From Diploptera punctata (lineage: Eukaryota; Arthropoda; Insecta; Blattodea; Blaberidae): a DNA stretch of 64,000 bases. The DNA is taken from NCBI GenBank assembly GCA_030220185.1, contig JASPKZ010002337.1, positions 2,389,501 to 2,453,500 of the forward strand, read 5' to 3'. The notes beneath the pieces were generated by a model. It was not told where the DNA came from, did not search any database, and worked only from the letters and a program-made list of their open reading frames with translations. Position numbers and translations under genes: made by a program. This document shows, piece after piece, positions 51,651 through 62,288 of this stretch. The first letter of the stretch is position 1; every line of letters begins with the position of its first letter.

Positions 51651-51935
51651 AATGCAAGAATTCAATGAATGAATGAGTTATATCTTACCTCATATTTTAT
51701 GTTTTTTAAACACGGGAACTGCAGTTTTCAAGAGGAGTACCTCTTATCTTCAGCCGACATTATGACTACTGGATTTTCGTTGGAATTTTCATCTGGTAAT
51801 CATAATGTTGGCTGAACATAAGAGGGACTTCCCTTGAAAACTGCAGTTCCTGTGTTTTAAAAAAAACAAAATATGAGGTAAGACAGATGCGACTCATTCA
51901 TTCATTGAATTAAGAACTTTATAATGTTATATCCG
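51645..51935. mobile_element. Palindromic Penelope-like element
   Basis: Arms 51662-51760 and 51800-51910 (CTTACCTCATATTTTATG mirrored by AAAATATGAGGTAAG). The right end AACTTTATAATGTTATATCC is a diverged terminus. The left arm has an intact hammerhead-like core; the right arm has CUGAACA, a core G8-to-C change. Confidence 0.7.
51713..51757 (-). ncRNA. Hammerhead-ribozyme-like motif
   Basis: Minus strand: CUGAAGA (51747-51753), stem II AGAGG-UACU-CCUCU, GAAA, palindromic stem III AACUGCAGUU, and UUC as cleavage triplet. Stem I is weak. Confidence 0.5.
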
Positions 51936-52009
51936 ATATATTTAACTATGAAGAAATGCAAGAATTACCATATTTTGTTAGTCACAATTAATAAATACTA
52001 TTATTTTGA

Positions 52010-52115
52010 AAAAAAAATTAATGCCTGAATCGGGATTTAAACTTGAAACCTTTAGCACGGGTTCACATCCCGATTCAGGTGTTAATTTTTCTTTACAAAA
52101 TAATACTTGCCATCA
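52010..52115. repeat. Fused inverted tRNA-cassette ends
   Basis: GAAAAAAAAATTAATGCCTGAATCGGGA mirrors TCCCGATTCAGGTGTTAATTTTTC around a short core, a minimal palindromic cassette like that at 17130. Confidence 0.5.
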
Positions 52116-52292
52116 TTGTGAATATTAAAATTTAAATTAATACATCAAATTAAAAAAATACTATTTATAAGTTGGAGGTAATGAATTTTGAAATATTTGC
52201 TTATTTGGTACAATGAGATTTAAGTAAAACAATCCATACAGCCATGACACAAGATGTAGGTGCAGAGTTGTCTACATGTAATATCTCACATC

Positions 52293-52395
52293 ACTTCACA
52301 TCATCATCATGTACGTATTAGGCCATGTGGCCTGTTACGGTCTCAAAGAGGAATTTTCCATCCAGCGCTTTTTTGGACGTCCCAGCATCTTTCAT
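52293..52395 (-). mobile_element. LINE 3'-end scrap
   Basis: About 90 bp nearly identical to 2835-2925 (CCTGTTACGGTCTCAAAGAG, CATCCAGCGCTTTTTTGGAC), preceded by the same CAT-rich start. Confidence 0.7.
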
Positions 52396-52399
52396 ATAA

Positions 52400-53420
52400 G
52401 ACATTTATTTTCAATATTGCAAGTTAAACACTCATATATTTAGAAAACACTATAAAAATTATATATTTTTTACTAATGTGGATAATTAAAACCAAACAAA
52501 TATAATATCTGGTAAATGGATAAAAATGAATGAAACTCAAGCTATGAACATGATATTTTTATTTGGGTTTTTAAATTAAGATTTCTATAGAAATCACAAG
52601 ATGTCTTAATATTAATAAAATTCATAATAAAATTCCATTGAGGAGAATAGTCATAAGTTAAATACTAAAATCAATAAATACCTTGGAGGTGCCATCATAC
52701 TCAACCAAGTTAAAGTTTTTAAACTGTAGGCCTTTCACATACTGACTTCCACCTTCAGCACACATCCTGCTGAAATTAGCAGTTGGTTTCTGAAAAGCCT
52801 AGAGTTTTAAAAATTTCAAACTAGTTGAGTACGACATCTGTCAAGGTATTTATTCATTTTGATATTTCACTTTCAGATATTTTAAATTAAAAAGGCACAT
52901 TTTGGATTCTGAAGCACTTTACTGAATTCTTTTCCCCATAAGTATGGTTTTAATGTTTTTAAGTTTGTACATCCATAAATTGCCACAAAAATACTACACA
53001 GTCCCTACTACCTCAAACTTTGGTTGAAATACTTCAGTATATATTATCTACACTCAAGTTATGGACTATTGCAGAACTCGCATATAAAAAAATCACAATT
53101 AGCTTTACAAGAGGCATAAGTATGCAATGAATTAGTGTCATCAGCTACAGCTGGGTACATGTAATGAAGAATGAATGAAGTTTGTATTAAATACAAAAAT
53201 AAGTAATTAAAATTTTGTGATTTTTAAAGAAATATTTCTTTATACAGTTCCTAAACTCTTAACACAATGTCTATTCCTCGCAAGAATTTTCGTGTTGCAA
53301 GTCCTTACCGTTGCATACTGATCATAAGAATTCCCATGTTTCACACAGAATGGCTTTTTATGCTATCTGTTAAGATAATCCTGTCTTTTTGACTTGGTGA
53401 CTATTTAAGATTATCATCAA
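52400..53420. other. Unassigned stretch with one imperfect palindrome
   Basis: 52672-52730 and 52795-52854 form an imperfect inverted repeat (AATAAATACCTTGGAGGTGC mirrored by a GACATCTGTCAAGGTATTTATT end). It may be a diverged Penelope-like arm pair; no core motif seen. The rest is featureless. Confidence 0.4.
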
Positions 53421-53424
53421 TTAT

Positions 53425-53575
53425 GATTGTGATGGCCATATGATGTTCGGGGACCGTTTTGGCCTGGAAAAACCCAATAAAAACCTCACCCAGCAAACTA
53501 TCCCGACTGGGGATCGAACCTGGGCCCGCTGCGTGACAAGGCAGCACACTACCTCGAGACCACAGCGGTGGACCC
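53425..53575 (-). mobile_element. SINE family B, truncated copy
   Basis: Minus strand: CCACCGCTGTGGTCTCGAGG head, B box GGTTCGATCCC, then the body to ACGGTCCCCGAACATCATAT. The 3' half is missing. Confidence 0.75.
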
Positions 53576-54047
53576 ATTAAATAAAATATTAAGTAATGTA
53601 ATGTTGTCTTAATTAAATCACCATTCTTAAACTGAGAAATGAAAGCATATAACAAACACGAATACACAATGTAGACTGGATTTGGTTTAACAACCGTTAA
53701 CTTACATTTCATCATGTTATTGGATACAGCAATGATTGTACACGTGATATAAGCTCAATGGAATATTTCAAAAGAAGAAAATTGAAAAATATGGGTGTGC
53801 ATCACACAAAGATGTGTAATTTACTTATTTCTATCGTAGTAATAGCTTTAGCTTCTCAATATTAATTTAATGACTATTTGTATGTATAGCTATAATATGG
53901 GGTAGACTATATTTTTTAAATAAATTTTGGTAGTCCTTACATACCATTATTCACCCTTGAAACATTCCAATGCCAGCTGTTGTTATTACAAAACCCAACA
54001 TCCTCTCTGTCACTCAGTGTGGGAAAAAAAGCAACTGCTCATAAATA

Positions 54048-54749
54048 CAGAGTGGAGCATTAGTTAACCAAAAAATCAGATAGGTTGAAAGTGGGGTTTG
54101 AATATGGGACCTTCAGAACATAATCTCAATCGCTACTGCTTGAGGTAATTTGCTAACTAGGGAATACATCTTGTTCACTATCATGTCTATTAAACAACTT
54201 CAAATATATTGTAAATAATAATTATATTTTAGATATACCATGTAATAATTTTGTTTATAGTAATTTAGATGTAAGAATAATTTGTGTTTTTTTTTATCCT
54301 GGTTGAGTGATAAACATGTCACTAAGGCCTTAACTCTGCCAGGTAAAATAAAACAACTGCACTATGGATTGAACATCCCTGCATTTTTTGATGACCATAT
54401 TCAAGAGTGGATTGGAAGGCGTGGTAAAATTGATTGGCCACCTAGATCACCAGATGTCATGCCATGTGACTTTTCAATGTGGGGAATTTTGAAGGACAAA
54501 GTTTTCAGTACAAAACCACTAAACCTGCAACATCTACAGGATTTAACAGGAATTTGAAAACACTTTTGGTAATAATGGGAAATTGTGTGATAACATCTGC
54601 AAATCAGTGTTTAAAAAAATGTCATAAATGCTTAAACAACAAATGAGGTTACTTTGAAAAATTTTTGTAATTGTTTTTTGTATAGATGTTGTAGGCTACA
54701 GAAAATAATATATTTGCATTTTCGGTTAACTGACTTATGCTGCACCCTG
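54048..54749 (+). mobile_element. Tc1/mariner-superfamily element, internally deleted
   Basis: TA-flanked; the right end TCGGTTAACTGACTTATGC...CCTG mirrors the decayed left end CAGAGTGGAGCATTAGTTAACC. Only the C-terminal transposase part remains. Its left interior is shared with the MITE at 20.3 kb. Confidence 0.7.
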
Positions 54750-55250
54750 TATACTAGCATTTTTAGTGATAGTGAGATCAAGAGCAACTCAAGTTACATT
54801 GTTTCAAATAAAAAGATAAGTCGCTAAAAGGAATAACAACCGATAAAACCACAAGAATGAAAGCTTTCACAAAATTAATTAAGTGAAAAACAAACAGTTA
54901 ATCCCATTAAAAAAAATTAAATAACTTAATGAAACCATTTCTAATACAGTAAAACTTGCTCAAAGCAGAATTGCATGGGACCAATTTTTTTTCCGCATTA
55001 GACAAAATTCCGCATTATAAAAAAACTAAAATTTATTAACAATCTAAGATAACAGAGTACTGCACATTTTTTTACGTACCTTGGATTAATTGTAGTTCCG
55101 CTGCTGCTTTGAAAAGTGAATATAGTATGTATGAGAGACTTCAACGGTAATGTGCGAAAAAACAGTCCCGTTTCGTCAGCGTTAAAAATGTCTCTTACAC
55201 TCATATCCAAAAATTAAAGTATGCAGTTTTGCTCACTAACTACATTTTTT
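54231..55250. repeat. Tandem duplication, copy 1
   Basis: 1,020-bp unit directly repeated at 55251-56262. The copies appear identical apart from two short indels (CTGCTGCTTTG versus CTGCTGTTG; CCAAAAATT versus CCAAAATT). The unit runs from inside the Tc1-like element into the Tigger element, so it is unrelated to transposon boundaries. Confidence 0.9.
54282..54557 (+). pseudogene. Tc1/mariner-superfamily transposase C-terminus
   Basis: 91-codon open frame with GRRGKIDWPPRSPDVMPCDF and SMWGILKDKVFSTKPLN. The WPPRSPD...CDF block holds the third catalytic Asp of the DDE/D nuclease in this superfamily. The first two Asp are missing. The upstream DNA-binding part is also lacking. Confidence 0.75.
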
Positions 55251-56262
55251 AGATATACCATGTAATAATTTTGTTTATAGTAATTTAGATGTAAGAATAA
55301 TTTGTGTTTTTTTTTATCCTGGTTGAGTGATAAACATGTCACTAAGGCCTTAACTCTGCCAGGTAAAATAAAACAACTGCACTATGGATTGAACATCCCT
55401 GCATTTTTTGATGACCATATTCAAGAGTGGATTGGAAGGCGTGGTAAAATTGATTGGCCACCTAGATCACCAGATGTCATGCCATGTGACTTTTCAATGT
55501 GGGGAATTTTGAAGGACAAAGTTTTCAGTACAAAACCACTAAACCTGCAACATCTACAGGATTTAACAGGAATTTGAAAACACTTTTGGTAATAATGGGA
55601 AATTGTGTGATAACATCTGCAAATCAGTGTTTAAAAAAATGTCATAAATGCTTAAACAACAAATGAGGTTACTTTGAAAAATTTTTGTAATTGTTTTTTG
55701 TATAGATGTTGTAGGCTACAGAAAATAATATATTTGCATTTTCGGTTAACTGACTTATGCTGCACCCTGTATACTAGCATTTTTAGTGATAGTGAGATCA
55801 AGAGCAACTCAAGTTACATTGTTTCAAATAAAAAGATAAGTCGCTAAAAGGAATAACAACCGATAAAACCACAAGAATGAAAGCTTTCACAAAATTAATT
55901 AAGTGAAAAACAAACAGTTAATCCCATTAAAAAAAATTAAATAACTTAATGAAACCATTTCTAATACAGTAAAACTTGCTCAAAGCAGAATTGCATGGGA
56001 CCAATTTTTTTTCCGCATTAGACAAAATTCCGCATTATAAAAAAACTAAAATTTATTAACAATCTAAGATAACAGAGTACTGCACATTTTTTTACGTACC
56101 TTGGATTAATTGTAGTTCCGCTGCTGTTGAAAAGTGAATATAGTATGTATGAGAGACTTCAACGGTAATGTGCGAAAAAACAGTCCCGTTTCGTCAGCGT
56201 TAAAAATGTCTCTTACACTCATATCCAAAATTAAAGTATGCAGTTTTGCTCACTAACTACAT
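55251..56262. repeat. Tandem duplication, copy 2
   Basis: Second copy of the unit described at 54231. Its right end continues uninterrupted into the rest of the Tigger element (CATCCACATCC...), so copy 2 is probably the original context for the Tigger side and copy 1 for the Tc1-like side. Confidence 0.9.
55302..55577 (+). pseudogene. Duplicate of the Tc1/mariner transposase C-terminus
   Basis: Identical at protein level to the frame at 54282-54557, 1,020 bp downstream. Created by the tandem duplication rather than by a second insertion. Confidence 0.8.
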
Positions 56263-56877
56263 TTTCATCCACATCCTTTGATTCCTCTCAAATTTCATTC
56301 CACACTACATTGTGTCGTCTTTTAAAACTGTCCAGCCAACCTGAAGATGCCTTGAAATCGTTATTCCCTAGGGATTTAGCAAAAGCTGGAGCTTGACTTT
56401 GGAGCGTCGGTCCGAAAATTTGGAGATTTATCTTCAATCACTTTCACTTTTTCATTTAATGAGAATGATACATAAGTTTTAGCCATTTTTATTCCATAAA
56501 TTCAGAACGTTACCTGTGAAAGATCGGTCTCAGAACTTTAACTAATTTAAGATTTTACAGTGCAATGGTTATTTGTAAGACAGGTACAGTATCTGTATTT
56601 CACATAACAGGTGTGCAGTGAGGCTGAAAGAAAATTTCGTGTACAGGTCTACTTCACCCGGTGACAAGAATCATTCCTTATCTTTTTTTTTGGCCTAACG
56701 GGAATTCAATGAAGTGAAAACTAATTTTTTTCTCCCTCTGTCTTTACGCTTTATAATTTTTTTCATGAATTGTGTAGAAATATTGTTCCGTTTCCGTGCT
56801 GGACACATTCCGTTTTATACAAAATAAATACACGTAAAATTACTACTATTTCGCCGGGACCAATAAATTTGTTCACA

Positions 56878-57184
56878 GCCAAAGACAAAAAATGGAATAT
56901 TTTAGTAAAGAAGCCAGATATTATTCCAGAATTTCCACGTAAAACTACAGTAGCAACATTTAGACTGCTTACAGAACATGACTATTTAGCCAAACATTTA
57001 TATAAAATAGGAATCTACACGAATCCAAATTGTCCTCTATGCAATAAAGACGAAGAAATGAATGAAGAACACCTACAAACCTGTGAAGTATTACCTGTTG
57101 GATCCACAATAGAGAAATATTGGAGAGCAAGAACGCTAATGGCTTCGGTGCCAAGGCCCAGCATTTGAAAACAACAACAACAAC
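56878..57184 (+). mobile_element. LINE 3' end nested in Tigger, 15-bp target duplication
   Basis: 307-bp insert between two copies of ATAAATTTGTTCACA (56863-56877, 57185-57199). Encodes KPDIIPEFPRKTTVATFRLL, TEHDYLAKHLYKIGIYTNPN and CPLCNKDEEMNEEHLQTCE, the region after RNase H with a CCHC-like CPLC...H...C cluster typical of I/R1-like LINE ORF2 ends. It finishes in a (AAC)n tail. Confidence 0.9.
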
Positions 57185-57261
57185 ATAAATTTGTTCACAT
57201 TGGACAGATTTCCACATTATTCACGTTCCAGATTGAACAAGTTTTACTGTAGTATCAAACT

Positions 57262-57475
57262 TCTTTATCCCATTAATGAATGAGTTGGAGAAAATGTTTT
57301 AACATCTCACCTCATAAAGTTGCGTGTCTTCACAATTTGACAGAAGATGGAAGTAATACTATAATTTTGAAATCGGTATTGTGAAGACACGCAACTTTAT
57401 GAGGTGAGATGTTAAAACATTTTCTCCAACTCATTCATTAATGTAAATACCTCATAGTGTTTCCTCCCACTGTAA
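57262..57475. mobile_element. Palindromic Penelope-like element
   Basis: Arms 57264-57330 and 57375-57442 are perfect or nearly perfect reverse complements (TTAACATCTCACCTCATAAAG), right end ACCTCATAGTGTTTCCTCCC. Loop of about 45 nt. Close to the inner element at 14791. Confidence 0.75.
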
Positions 57476-57484
57476 TTTTAATTA

Positions 57485-57755
57485 AATTCTTTATCCCATG
57501 TTTTATGGATTTTGCCAGTGATTACATTTTTGACTGAGTTGATAGAAGTTTAGTTCCCATTGCATATTGAGGTGGCTTTTAGCTCATTTACCTGCCTTCT
57601 CTTTGCCTTTAATCCCAACATGAGCAGGAATCCATTGGAATTCAATAATTGTCTTTAAGACTTCTAGTTATGTTAATAATCTTGATTCTGTAGAGTGGAG
57701 TTTACTGTCTATTGATATTGTTTGAATGGCAGCCTTTGAGGCTTTATGCAAATAC
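57485..57755 (-). mobile_element. LINE fragment, RNase H domain
   Basis: The minus strand encodes KASKAAIQTISIDSKLHSTE, then IIEFQWIPAHVGIKGKEKAG, with stops. The DSKAAIQ...PAHVGI...E order is retrotransposon RNase H. Confidence 0.7.
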
Positions 57756-57759
57756 TAAA

Positions 57760-58620
57760 ACACACCGGTAAAATGTAGCCTTCTGGAGTGAGGAATTTTT
57801 AAGTTGACACTTCAGAATCCAGAATTCAATGTAAAAAGATAATAATGTATCCAATTATATTAAAAAAATTGTATTTACACTTGGAGAATATATTGAAGAA
57901 TGTTCATAAATTAAAAAGAATATATTTTTAATCTCTTGAAACATTTTTCAGAATATTTAAAAAAATATATATATTATTAGAGAAAGTAGAAAACGAAATT
58001 CTTCTGTAAAAGGATTTTTTCCCTGTTTTTTGCCTTCCAGGCTGTCCCTCAATAGGGAGAGATTTCAAAATAAAAATTGAATCAATTGAAAAAAGTTAAT
58101 TATTTAAATATCACATAAATATCCAATCAAATTATTAGTGTTTTCATTTACAATTCAGTATAAAAACAAAGTTAAAGGCCATACGCCAAATTATTATCAA
58201 TTCATAGTTCTAGCCCAAAGGGCAGACTTTTAAAAATCAAATAAAAATTTTAATAATTATTATGCACTTTGTAATTAATTATATATCACTACTTCTTCGT
58301 TCCTTTCTAGCACCGGTAATGTAGGATTGTTAAATGTTATTAATATTCCATTAATTTTTAGAATCTTTCAGCATATCTAATCATTCTACAGAATACAATG
58401 TAGTTATACACAATAGTATGTCATATAAGACCCTTTGTACTAGGTATAAAATTCTTAAACTCACTAAATACTGGAGACACAATTGTAAAAATTGGTATCT
58501 CTTTGAATTAAGACGTTAAAACAAAATTTCACAACAGTCACTGAGTGACAAATTTATTAGTGCAGTATATTGTCATCTGGAATGGGATAGAAGATAAAAT
58601 GGTAGACACTGTGGCCAACC
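57760..58620. other. No recognised feature
   Basis: AT-rich, no coding resemblance or repeat ends identified. Confidence 0.4.
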
Positions 58621-58629
58621 AAATCCACA

Positions 58630-58850
58630 ATTACAGAGTTGAATAATCATCCAGCCAGTATAGGAGAGACATGCGGTCAAGGATGTTGGTTCCACAAACC
58701 ATTACACCTAATTTTCTCTACCTGGAGCCGCTACTTATTGTAGCCACCCAAATTCTTTACAATACAGAATGGACATGATCCCATATTGGTCAAAATTTCA
58801 CGAGATAATTTCTTCTTCCATGGGGACTCAAACCACATTTAATGTCTCCA
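58630..58850 (-). mobile_element. SINE family D, copy 3
   Basis: Minus strand: GTCCCCATGGAAGAAGAAAT, TGTAAAGAATTTGGGTGGCT and CAATAAGTAGCGGCTCCAGG, in the same order as copy 1. The tRNA head is not recognisable. Confidence 0.65.
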
Positions 58851-59086
58851 TCCAACAGATGAATCACTATCAACAGTACCACATGCCTTCTTAACATATG
58901 TACTGTGAAAAGGTTTGCATTTTAATCCAGGATTCTGGTGCACAATCTAGTGATTACAAATTGTATACCACCTCTCCTGGACCTAAGATTGAAAAATTTG
59001 CAATAAAATAAAATAATTTAATTAAAAGAACCTCAAAATATTACTTGCTAAAATAAAACATTAAATAAAGTAACTTAATAATTAAA

Positions 59087-59715
59087 GGAAGTGACACCAT
59101 GGGGTTTATTTTAATTAACAGAAAGTTAGAATTTTAACAATTCACCTCATAATTGTAGATTTCTTGAAGATTATAGTTTCGATACACTACATATCATTAT
59201 CAACTCCTCCTAACTGTTAGAAGGAACTGATAATGATATATAAGTGTTGAATCGGCAGTTGGCGATCTTGTAGGTTGATTTCTGTTCCTCTAACGTGCTC
59301 TTTCAATCTTTTATTTAAGTTCCAAGAAATGTTAAAAATGGAGAAATAGAAAATCTGCAGTAGCTTCACATGCATGGTCAGAAAAACACAGAATCAAAAC
59401 TAAGGCCAAATTATTGAAACAATTAGATAAATCTAAAGAACTCACTATCTGAGAGAAAATTTACATCCACAAACAATGAATTTTGAAATTCCTGGGAAAA
59501 AAGAAAATAATTTGATTTGGCAGTTCATCAGTCAGCCAGCAGAGGGAGCAGAAATCAACCTACAAGATCGCCAACCACTAATTCAACAGTTGGATAGCAT
59601 TGAAAATGGCAAGAAATTGCTAAAACCATGGTCTGCAAGAAAATCAATAATATGAGGTGAGTAAGGGAAAGAAACAACTCATAATAATTAAAATAAACCT
59701 CATAGTGTTACTTCC
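59087..59715 (+). mobile_element. Penelope-like element with both termini
   Basis: GGAAGTGACACCATGGGGTTTATTTTAATT at the left and AATAAACCTCATAGTGTTACTTCC at the right; inverted arms of about 130 bp (TCACCTCATAATTGTAG...). The interior holds a plus-strand endonuclease remnant. It best defines the full boundaries of this subfamily. Confidence 0.8.
59320..59560 (+). pseudogene. GIY-YIG endonuclease C-terminal remnant
   Basis: After one small gap the strand encodes KNGEIE, SAVASHAWSEKHRIKTKAKL then LKQL, and further on MNFEIPGKK and FISQPAEGAEINLQD. The AHxWSEKHRI block is the last conserved part of the Penelope-like GIY-YIG nuclease. The N-terminal YIG half is not in this copy. Confidence 0.7.
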
Positions 59716-60051
59716 TTTAAAAATTAAATAAATAAAAAAAATTAACAATTAAAATTTTCAACCCTGCCATGTACTGAACTTGCATCTGCTATTCAAGAAG
59801 TAGGCATGCTATCGCCTAAGCCAGCACAGTGGACTAAACCTCATAGTATTACATCTTAACAATTACCCAATACAATACATCAATTCAATTTCTTTGATAT
59901 TACCAACGTTTAAGTGTGGCAGTACTTGTTTTTCGACTACAGAGGGAATTATATAACATATATGAGTAGCATTTCATAATATGATCACCAGTTCACTCAA
60001 TATTTATGATTAAACACAACAACAAAGATATATAAAATATATGTAGCTAGG

Positions 60052-60312
60052 AGATAACACTATGAGGTTTATTTAAATTAAATTGTTTTTTGACTTGCTT
60101 CATATTTCTTGATTTTTATGCAGAACCAGGTTTCATCACTGAATTTGTGGCATTGTCGATGCATCACAACTACCGTCTTGTGGTTGTCAACCACAAGACA
60201 GTATTGTGATGCATCGACAATGTCGCGAATTCAATGATGAAACCTGGTTCTGCATAAAAATCAAGAAATATAAGGTGAGCCAAAAAACAACTAAAATTTC
60301 ATTAAAGATATA
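60052..60312. mobile_element. Palindromic Penelope-like element
   Basis: Terminus TAGGAGATAACACTATGAGG; arms 60088-60184 and 60186-60288 mirror almost perfectly (CTTGATTTTTATGCAGAACC) around CAACCACAAGACG. The GAAACC...GGTTC stem-III-like part is present but a CUGANGA core is not. Confidence 0.75.
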
Positions 60313-60411
60313 TAACTTAATAATTAAGTTATTTGGTCTGTACATTCTAACCTCTTCTGGTTGTTTTCATTGAACATATGTTTCAAGGCTTGTTAGCCCT
60401 ATCTTCAGCTT

Positions 60412-60679
60412 TTACAGACTGATTTTTCTCAAGTTGTCGCCCTGATTCTTGACTCCTGCTCCCTCTTCCTGTGATCCAATGAACTTGCTAATTAGGTTCC
60501 TTTCCCCGGGAATTTCAAAATTCATAATTCTCTCCTTGTTCTTCTGCATATAGATTTTTTCCCATATGGTAAGTGCATCTGTGTTTTCTAACTGTTTTAA
60601 TGATTTTGTGTTTACATCTATTTTGTGTTTTTCTGACCAAACATCAGCAACTACTGCAGATTTTTCTACTTCCCCCTTT
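60412..60679 (-). pseudogene. Penelope-like GIY-YIG endonuclease tail, open
   Basis: About 89 codons without a stop: GEVEKSAVVADVWSEKHKID, TKSLKQLENTDALTIWEKIY, KERIMNFEIPGERNLISKFI and a natural end GVKNQGDNLRKISL followed by TAA (60412-60414). This is the longest intact piece of the endonuclease in the window. The expected His of AHxW is replaced by Asp (ADVW). The hammerhead-like core begins only four bases after the stop codon. Confidence 0.75.
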
Positions 60680-60847
60680 TATGTAACACAACTGAACTCA
60701 CCAAATGGGAAAAAATCTACATACAGAGAATTATGAATTTCAAAATTCCTGGGGAAAGGAATCTAATTAGCAAGTTCATTGGACCACATGAAGAGGAAGC
60801 AGGAGTCAAGAATCAGGGCTGACAACTTGAGAAAAATCACACTGTAA

Positions 60848-60888
60848 TAGCTGAAGATGGGGCTAACAACCTTGAAACATATGTTCAA
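60848..60888 (+). ncRNA. Hammerhead-ribozyme-like motif (right arm)
   Basis: CUGAAGA (60851-60857), stem II with GG...CC around GGCUAACAA, GAAA (60874-60877), palindromic stem III ACAUAUGU, cleavage triplet GUU. The left arm carries the mirror motif with core at 60403-60409 (minus). A GUU triplet and a U-U at 10.1/11.1 make this a weaker candidate. Confidence 0.45.
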
Positions 60889-60974
60889 AGAAAACAACCA
60901 GAAGATATTATACACAGACCAAATAATTTAATTAATAAGTAAACCTCTTAATGTCACTTCCTTCCTATTATATT

Positions 60975-61790
60975 TTTAAAATATATAACTGAACTTAAGT
61001 TCAGCAGAGTTAAAGATTTTTTAATTCCTCACTGAATGTGATGCTAAATCTTATTATTGCTATAAGTTTGCTGCCTTGAGCAACCTCCTCATTTTTCAAT
61101 GTCAGCATGAGATATGTATACATGAAACAACTCTACAACCCGTAAAATTAAATAACAAAAGAAATTATTCACCACAGCCTGAATCTAATTTTCTATATTT
61201 ATACTGATATTCCATTATATTACTTGGCATTTCTCAGTTTTTCTACAGTACATTCATAAATATACCACACTTGCTTTCTTGGGAGAACATAAAAAATATA
61301 ACAAAGGGGGGGAAAACAAATTTTAACACACGCAGACATACTCATATTCATTCTTCCACCACAATTAATATCTGATTTAATTTCTCAATACATCTTAACC
61401 TATACTCCCCATTTTTTGTATCTGCTTTATAACATTATTAAAAAATTGGAGAGGTAAGTATCAACTGCAGTTCGATGTGAAAAATCCGCAGAATTGGACC
61501 TTTTTTTTTTGTCTCATAATTATCTACAACATCTTTTAACGATGTATTTCTATGGATTAAATTTATGCTTTAGCTTACTTCCCATTTAGTACAAAGAATT
61601 TTTCTCTCATGTTAATCAACAATTTCGGTATTATCAACTGAACCTTGAGAAATGTAGATCAATCCAAGATTTCTCTTGCGATTACACTGACATAAAATTA
61701 TGCACCAACTACTCACAAACCATTAAAGGGATTTTGCTTTGCGAAGCATCTTCAAAGAACGACAAAGCATGGAGTCAGAATGAGAAATAC
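60975..61790. other. No recognised feature
   Basis: AT-rich; no repeat ends or coding resemblance identified. It lies downstream (on the minus strand) of the reading frame at 61929-62288, so it could contain its 3' UTR or an intron. Confidence 0.4.
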
Positions 61791-61928
61791 ACCACAAATA
61801 AACGAAGGGGTGCACTCATCTGAAAGCGTCCCAACTCTCGAGTGACGCCAGCAGACGCCGATGGCACACGTTGCAAAGTCTGTAACTTGGTTGAGGAATC
61901 CGGGCAGCGCTGTTAGCGCATCGCTGCA

Positions 61929-62288
61929 CTATATGAATCTCGGAGGGCCGGTGTGGTAAGGGCCCGAACCCATGTGTCCTGGGGAAGGTCGATGGTGGGA
62001 ATATGGTGGCGGTGGTCCAGGGCCACCGAGGTATCGATGGTAGCCTCCGGTAGGCAAAGGGTGGGACAGAAGAGGATGGACGGGGTGCGGGGGAGGAGGA
62101 GAAAGTGGGTTATGGAGATGACTCGTTCCATCTCCAAGATCCAGTTCCAGCTCTTGTTGCTCCTGAAGTTGCAACTGGCCAAATGAAGCAGTTGCCATTG
62201 CAACATCAGGCATTATGTCGGAGAGGTGGCCATCGCTGCAAGAGCTGCTCTCCGGCTGCAAGCAAATGTTTATCTTTGCTTCAGACAT
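61929..62288 (-). CDS. Pro/His-rich 119-residue reading frame, unknown (possible first coding exon)
   Basis: Starts MSEAKINICLQPESSSCSDG with A at -3 (GAAAATGT). The first third is acidic/Ser-rich, then QLQLQEQQELELDLGDG, then a low-complexity Pro/His/Gly part (LSPPPPHPVHPLLSHP and GGPGPPPPYSHHRPSP) ending TGPPRFI with TAG. GC content is much higher than the surroundings, in a local GC-rich patch at about 61790-62270, as expected for a coding exon or CpG-rich 5' region. It may be a complete small protein or a 5' exon whose donor lies before the stop. Such composition is common at N-termini of transcription regulators, but I do not recognise a family. Confidence 0.55.
   Translation of the reverse strand: MSEAKINICLQPESSSCSDGHLSDIMPDVAMATASFGQLQLQEQQELELDLGDGTSHLHNPLSPPPPHPVHPLLSHPLPTGGYHRYLGGPGPPPPYSHHRPSPGHMGSGPYHTGPPRFI

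Larger units (their letters stand above)
54947..57249 (-). mobile_element. Tigger/pogo-like transposon, disrupted by duplication and a LINE
   Basis: Ends CAGTAAAACTTGCTCAA (54947; repeated at 55967 by the tandem duplication) and the reverse complement of TTGAACAAGTTTTACTG at 57249, both with TA outside. The minus strand encodes, from right to left, AKTYVSFSLNEKVKVIED and SSGWLDSFKRRHNVVWNEI (CENP-B-type DNA-binding domain, 56280-56490), then DIFNADETGLFFRTLP (about 55160 and 56180), the first catalytic Asp region of Tigger transposases. Stops and internal loss make it dead. Confidence 0.8.
58855..59840 (-). mobile_element. SINE family E, split by a Penelope-like element
   Basis: 58855-58990 matches 62833-62975 (ATCACTATCAACAGTACCAC and CAACATATGTACTG), and 59745-59840 matches 62996-63085 with a minus-strand tRNA-like head (B-box zone GTTCAGTACATGG, TGGCTTAGGCGATAGCATG). 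The element at 59087-59715 lies between. Confidence 0.5.
60315..60970. mobile_element. Penelope-like element with endonuclease tails in both arms
   Basis: Left arm read on the minus strand and right arm on the plus strand both run: endonuclease tail, stop, hammerhead-like motif, AAAACAACCAGAAGA arm. Ends AAACCTCTTAATGTCACTTCC. The inverted duplication thus includes coding sequence, not only the terminal repeat. Confidence 0.8.

Noticed and set aside
60088..60288. Hammerhead in the 60.1-kb palindrome
   Set aside because: A GAAACC...GGTTC stem is present, but no CUGANGA core lies upstream at the right distance on either strand.
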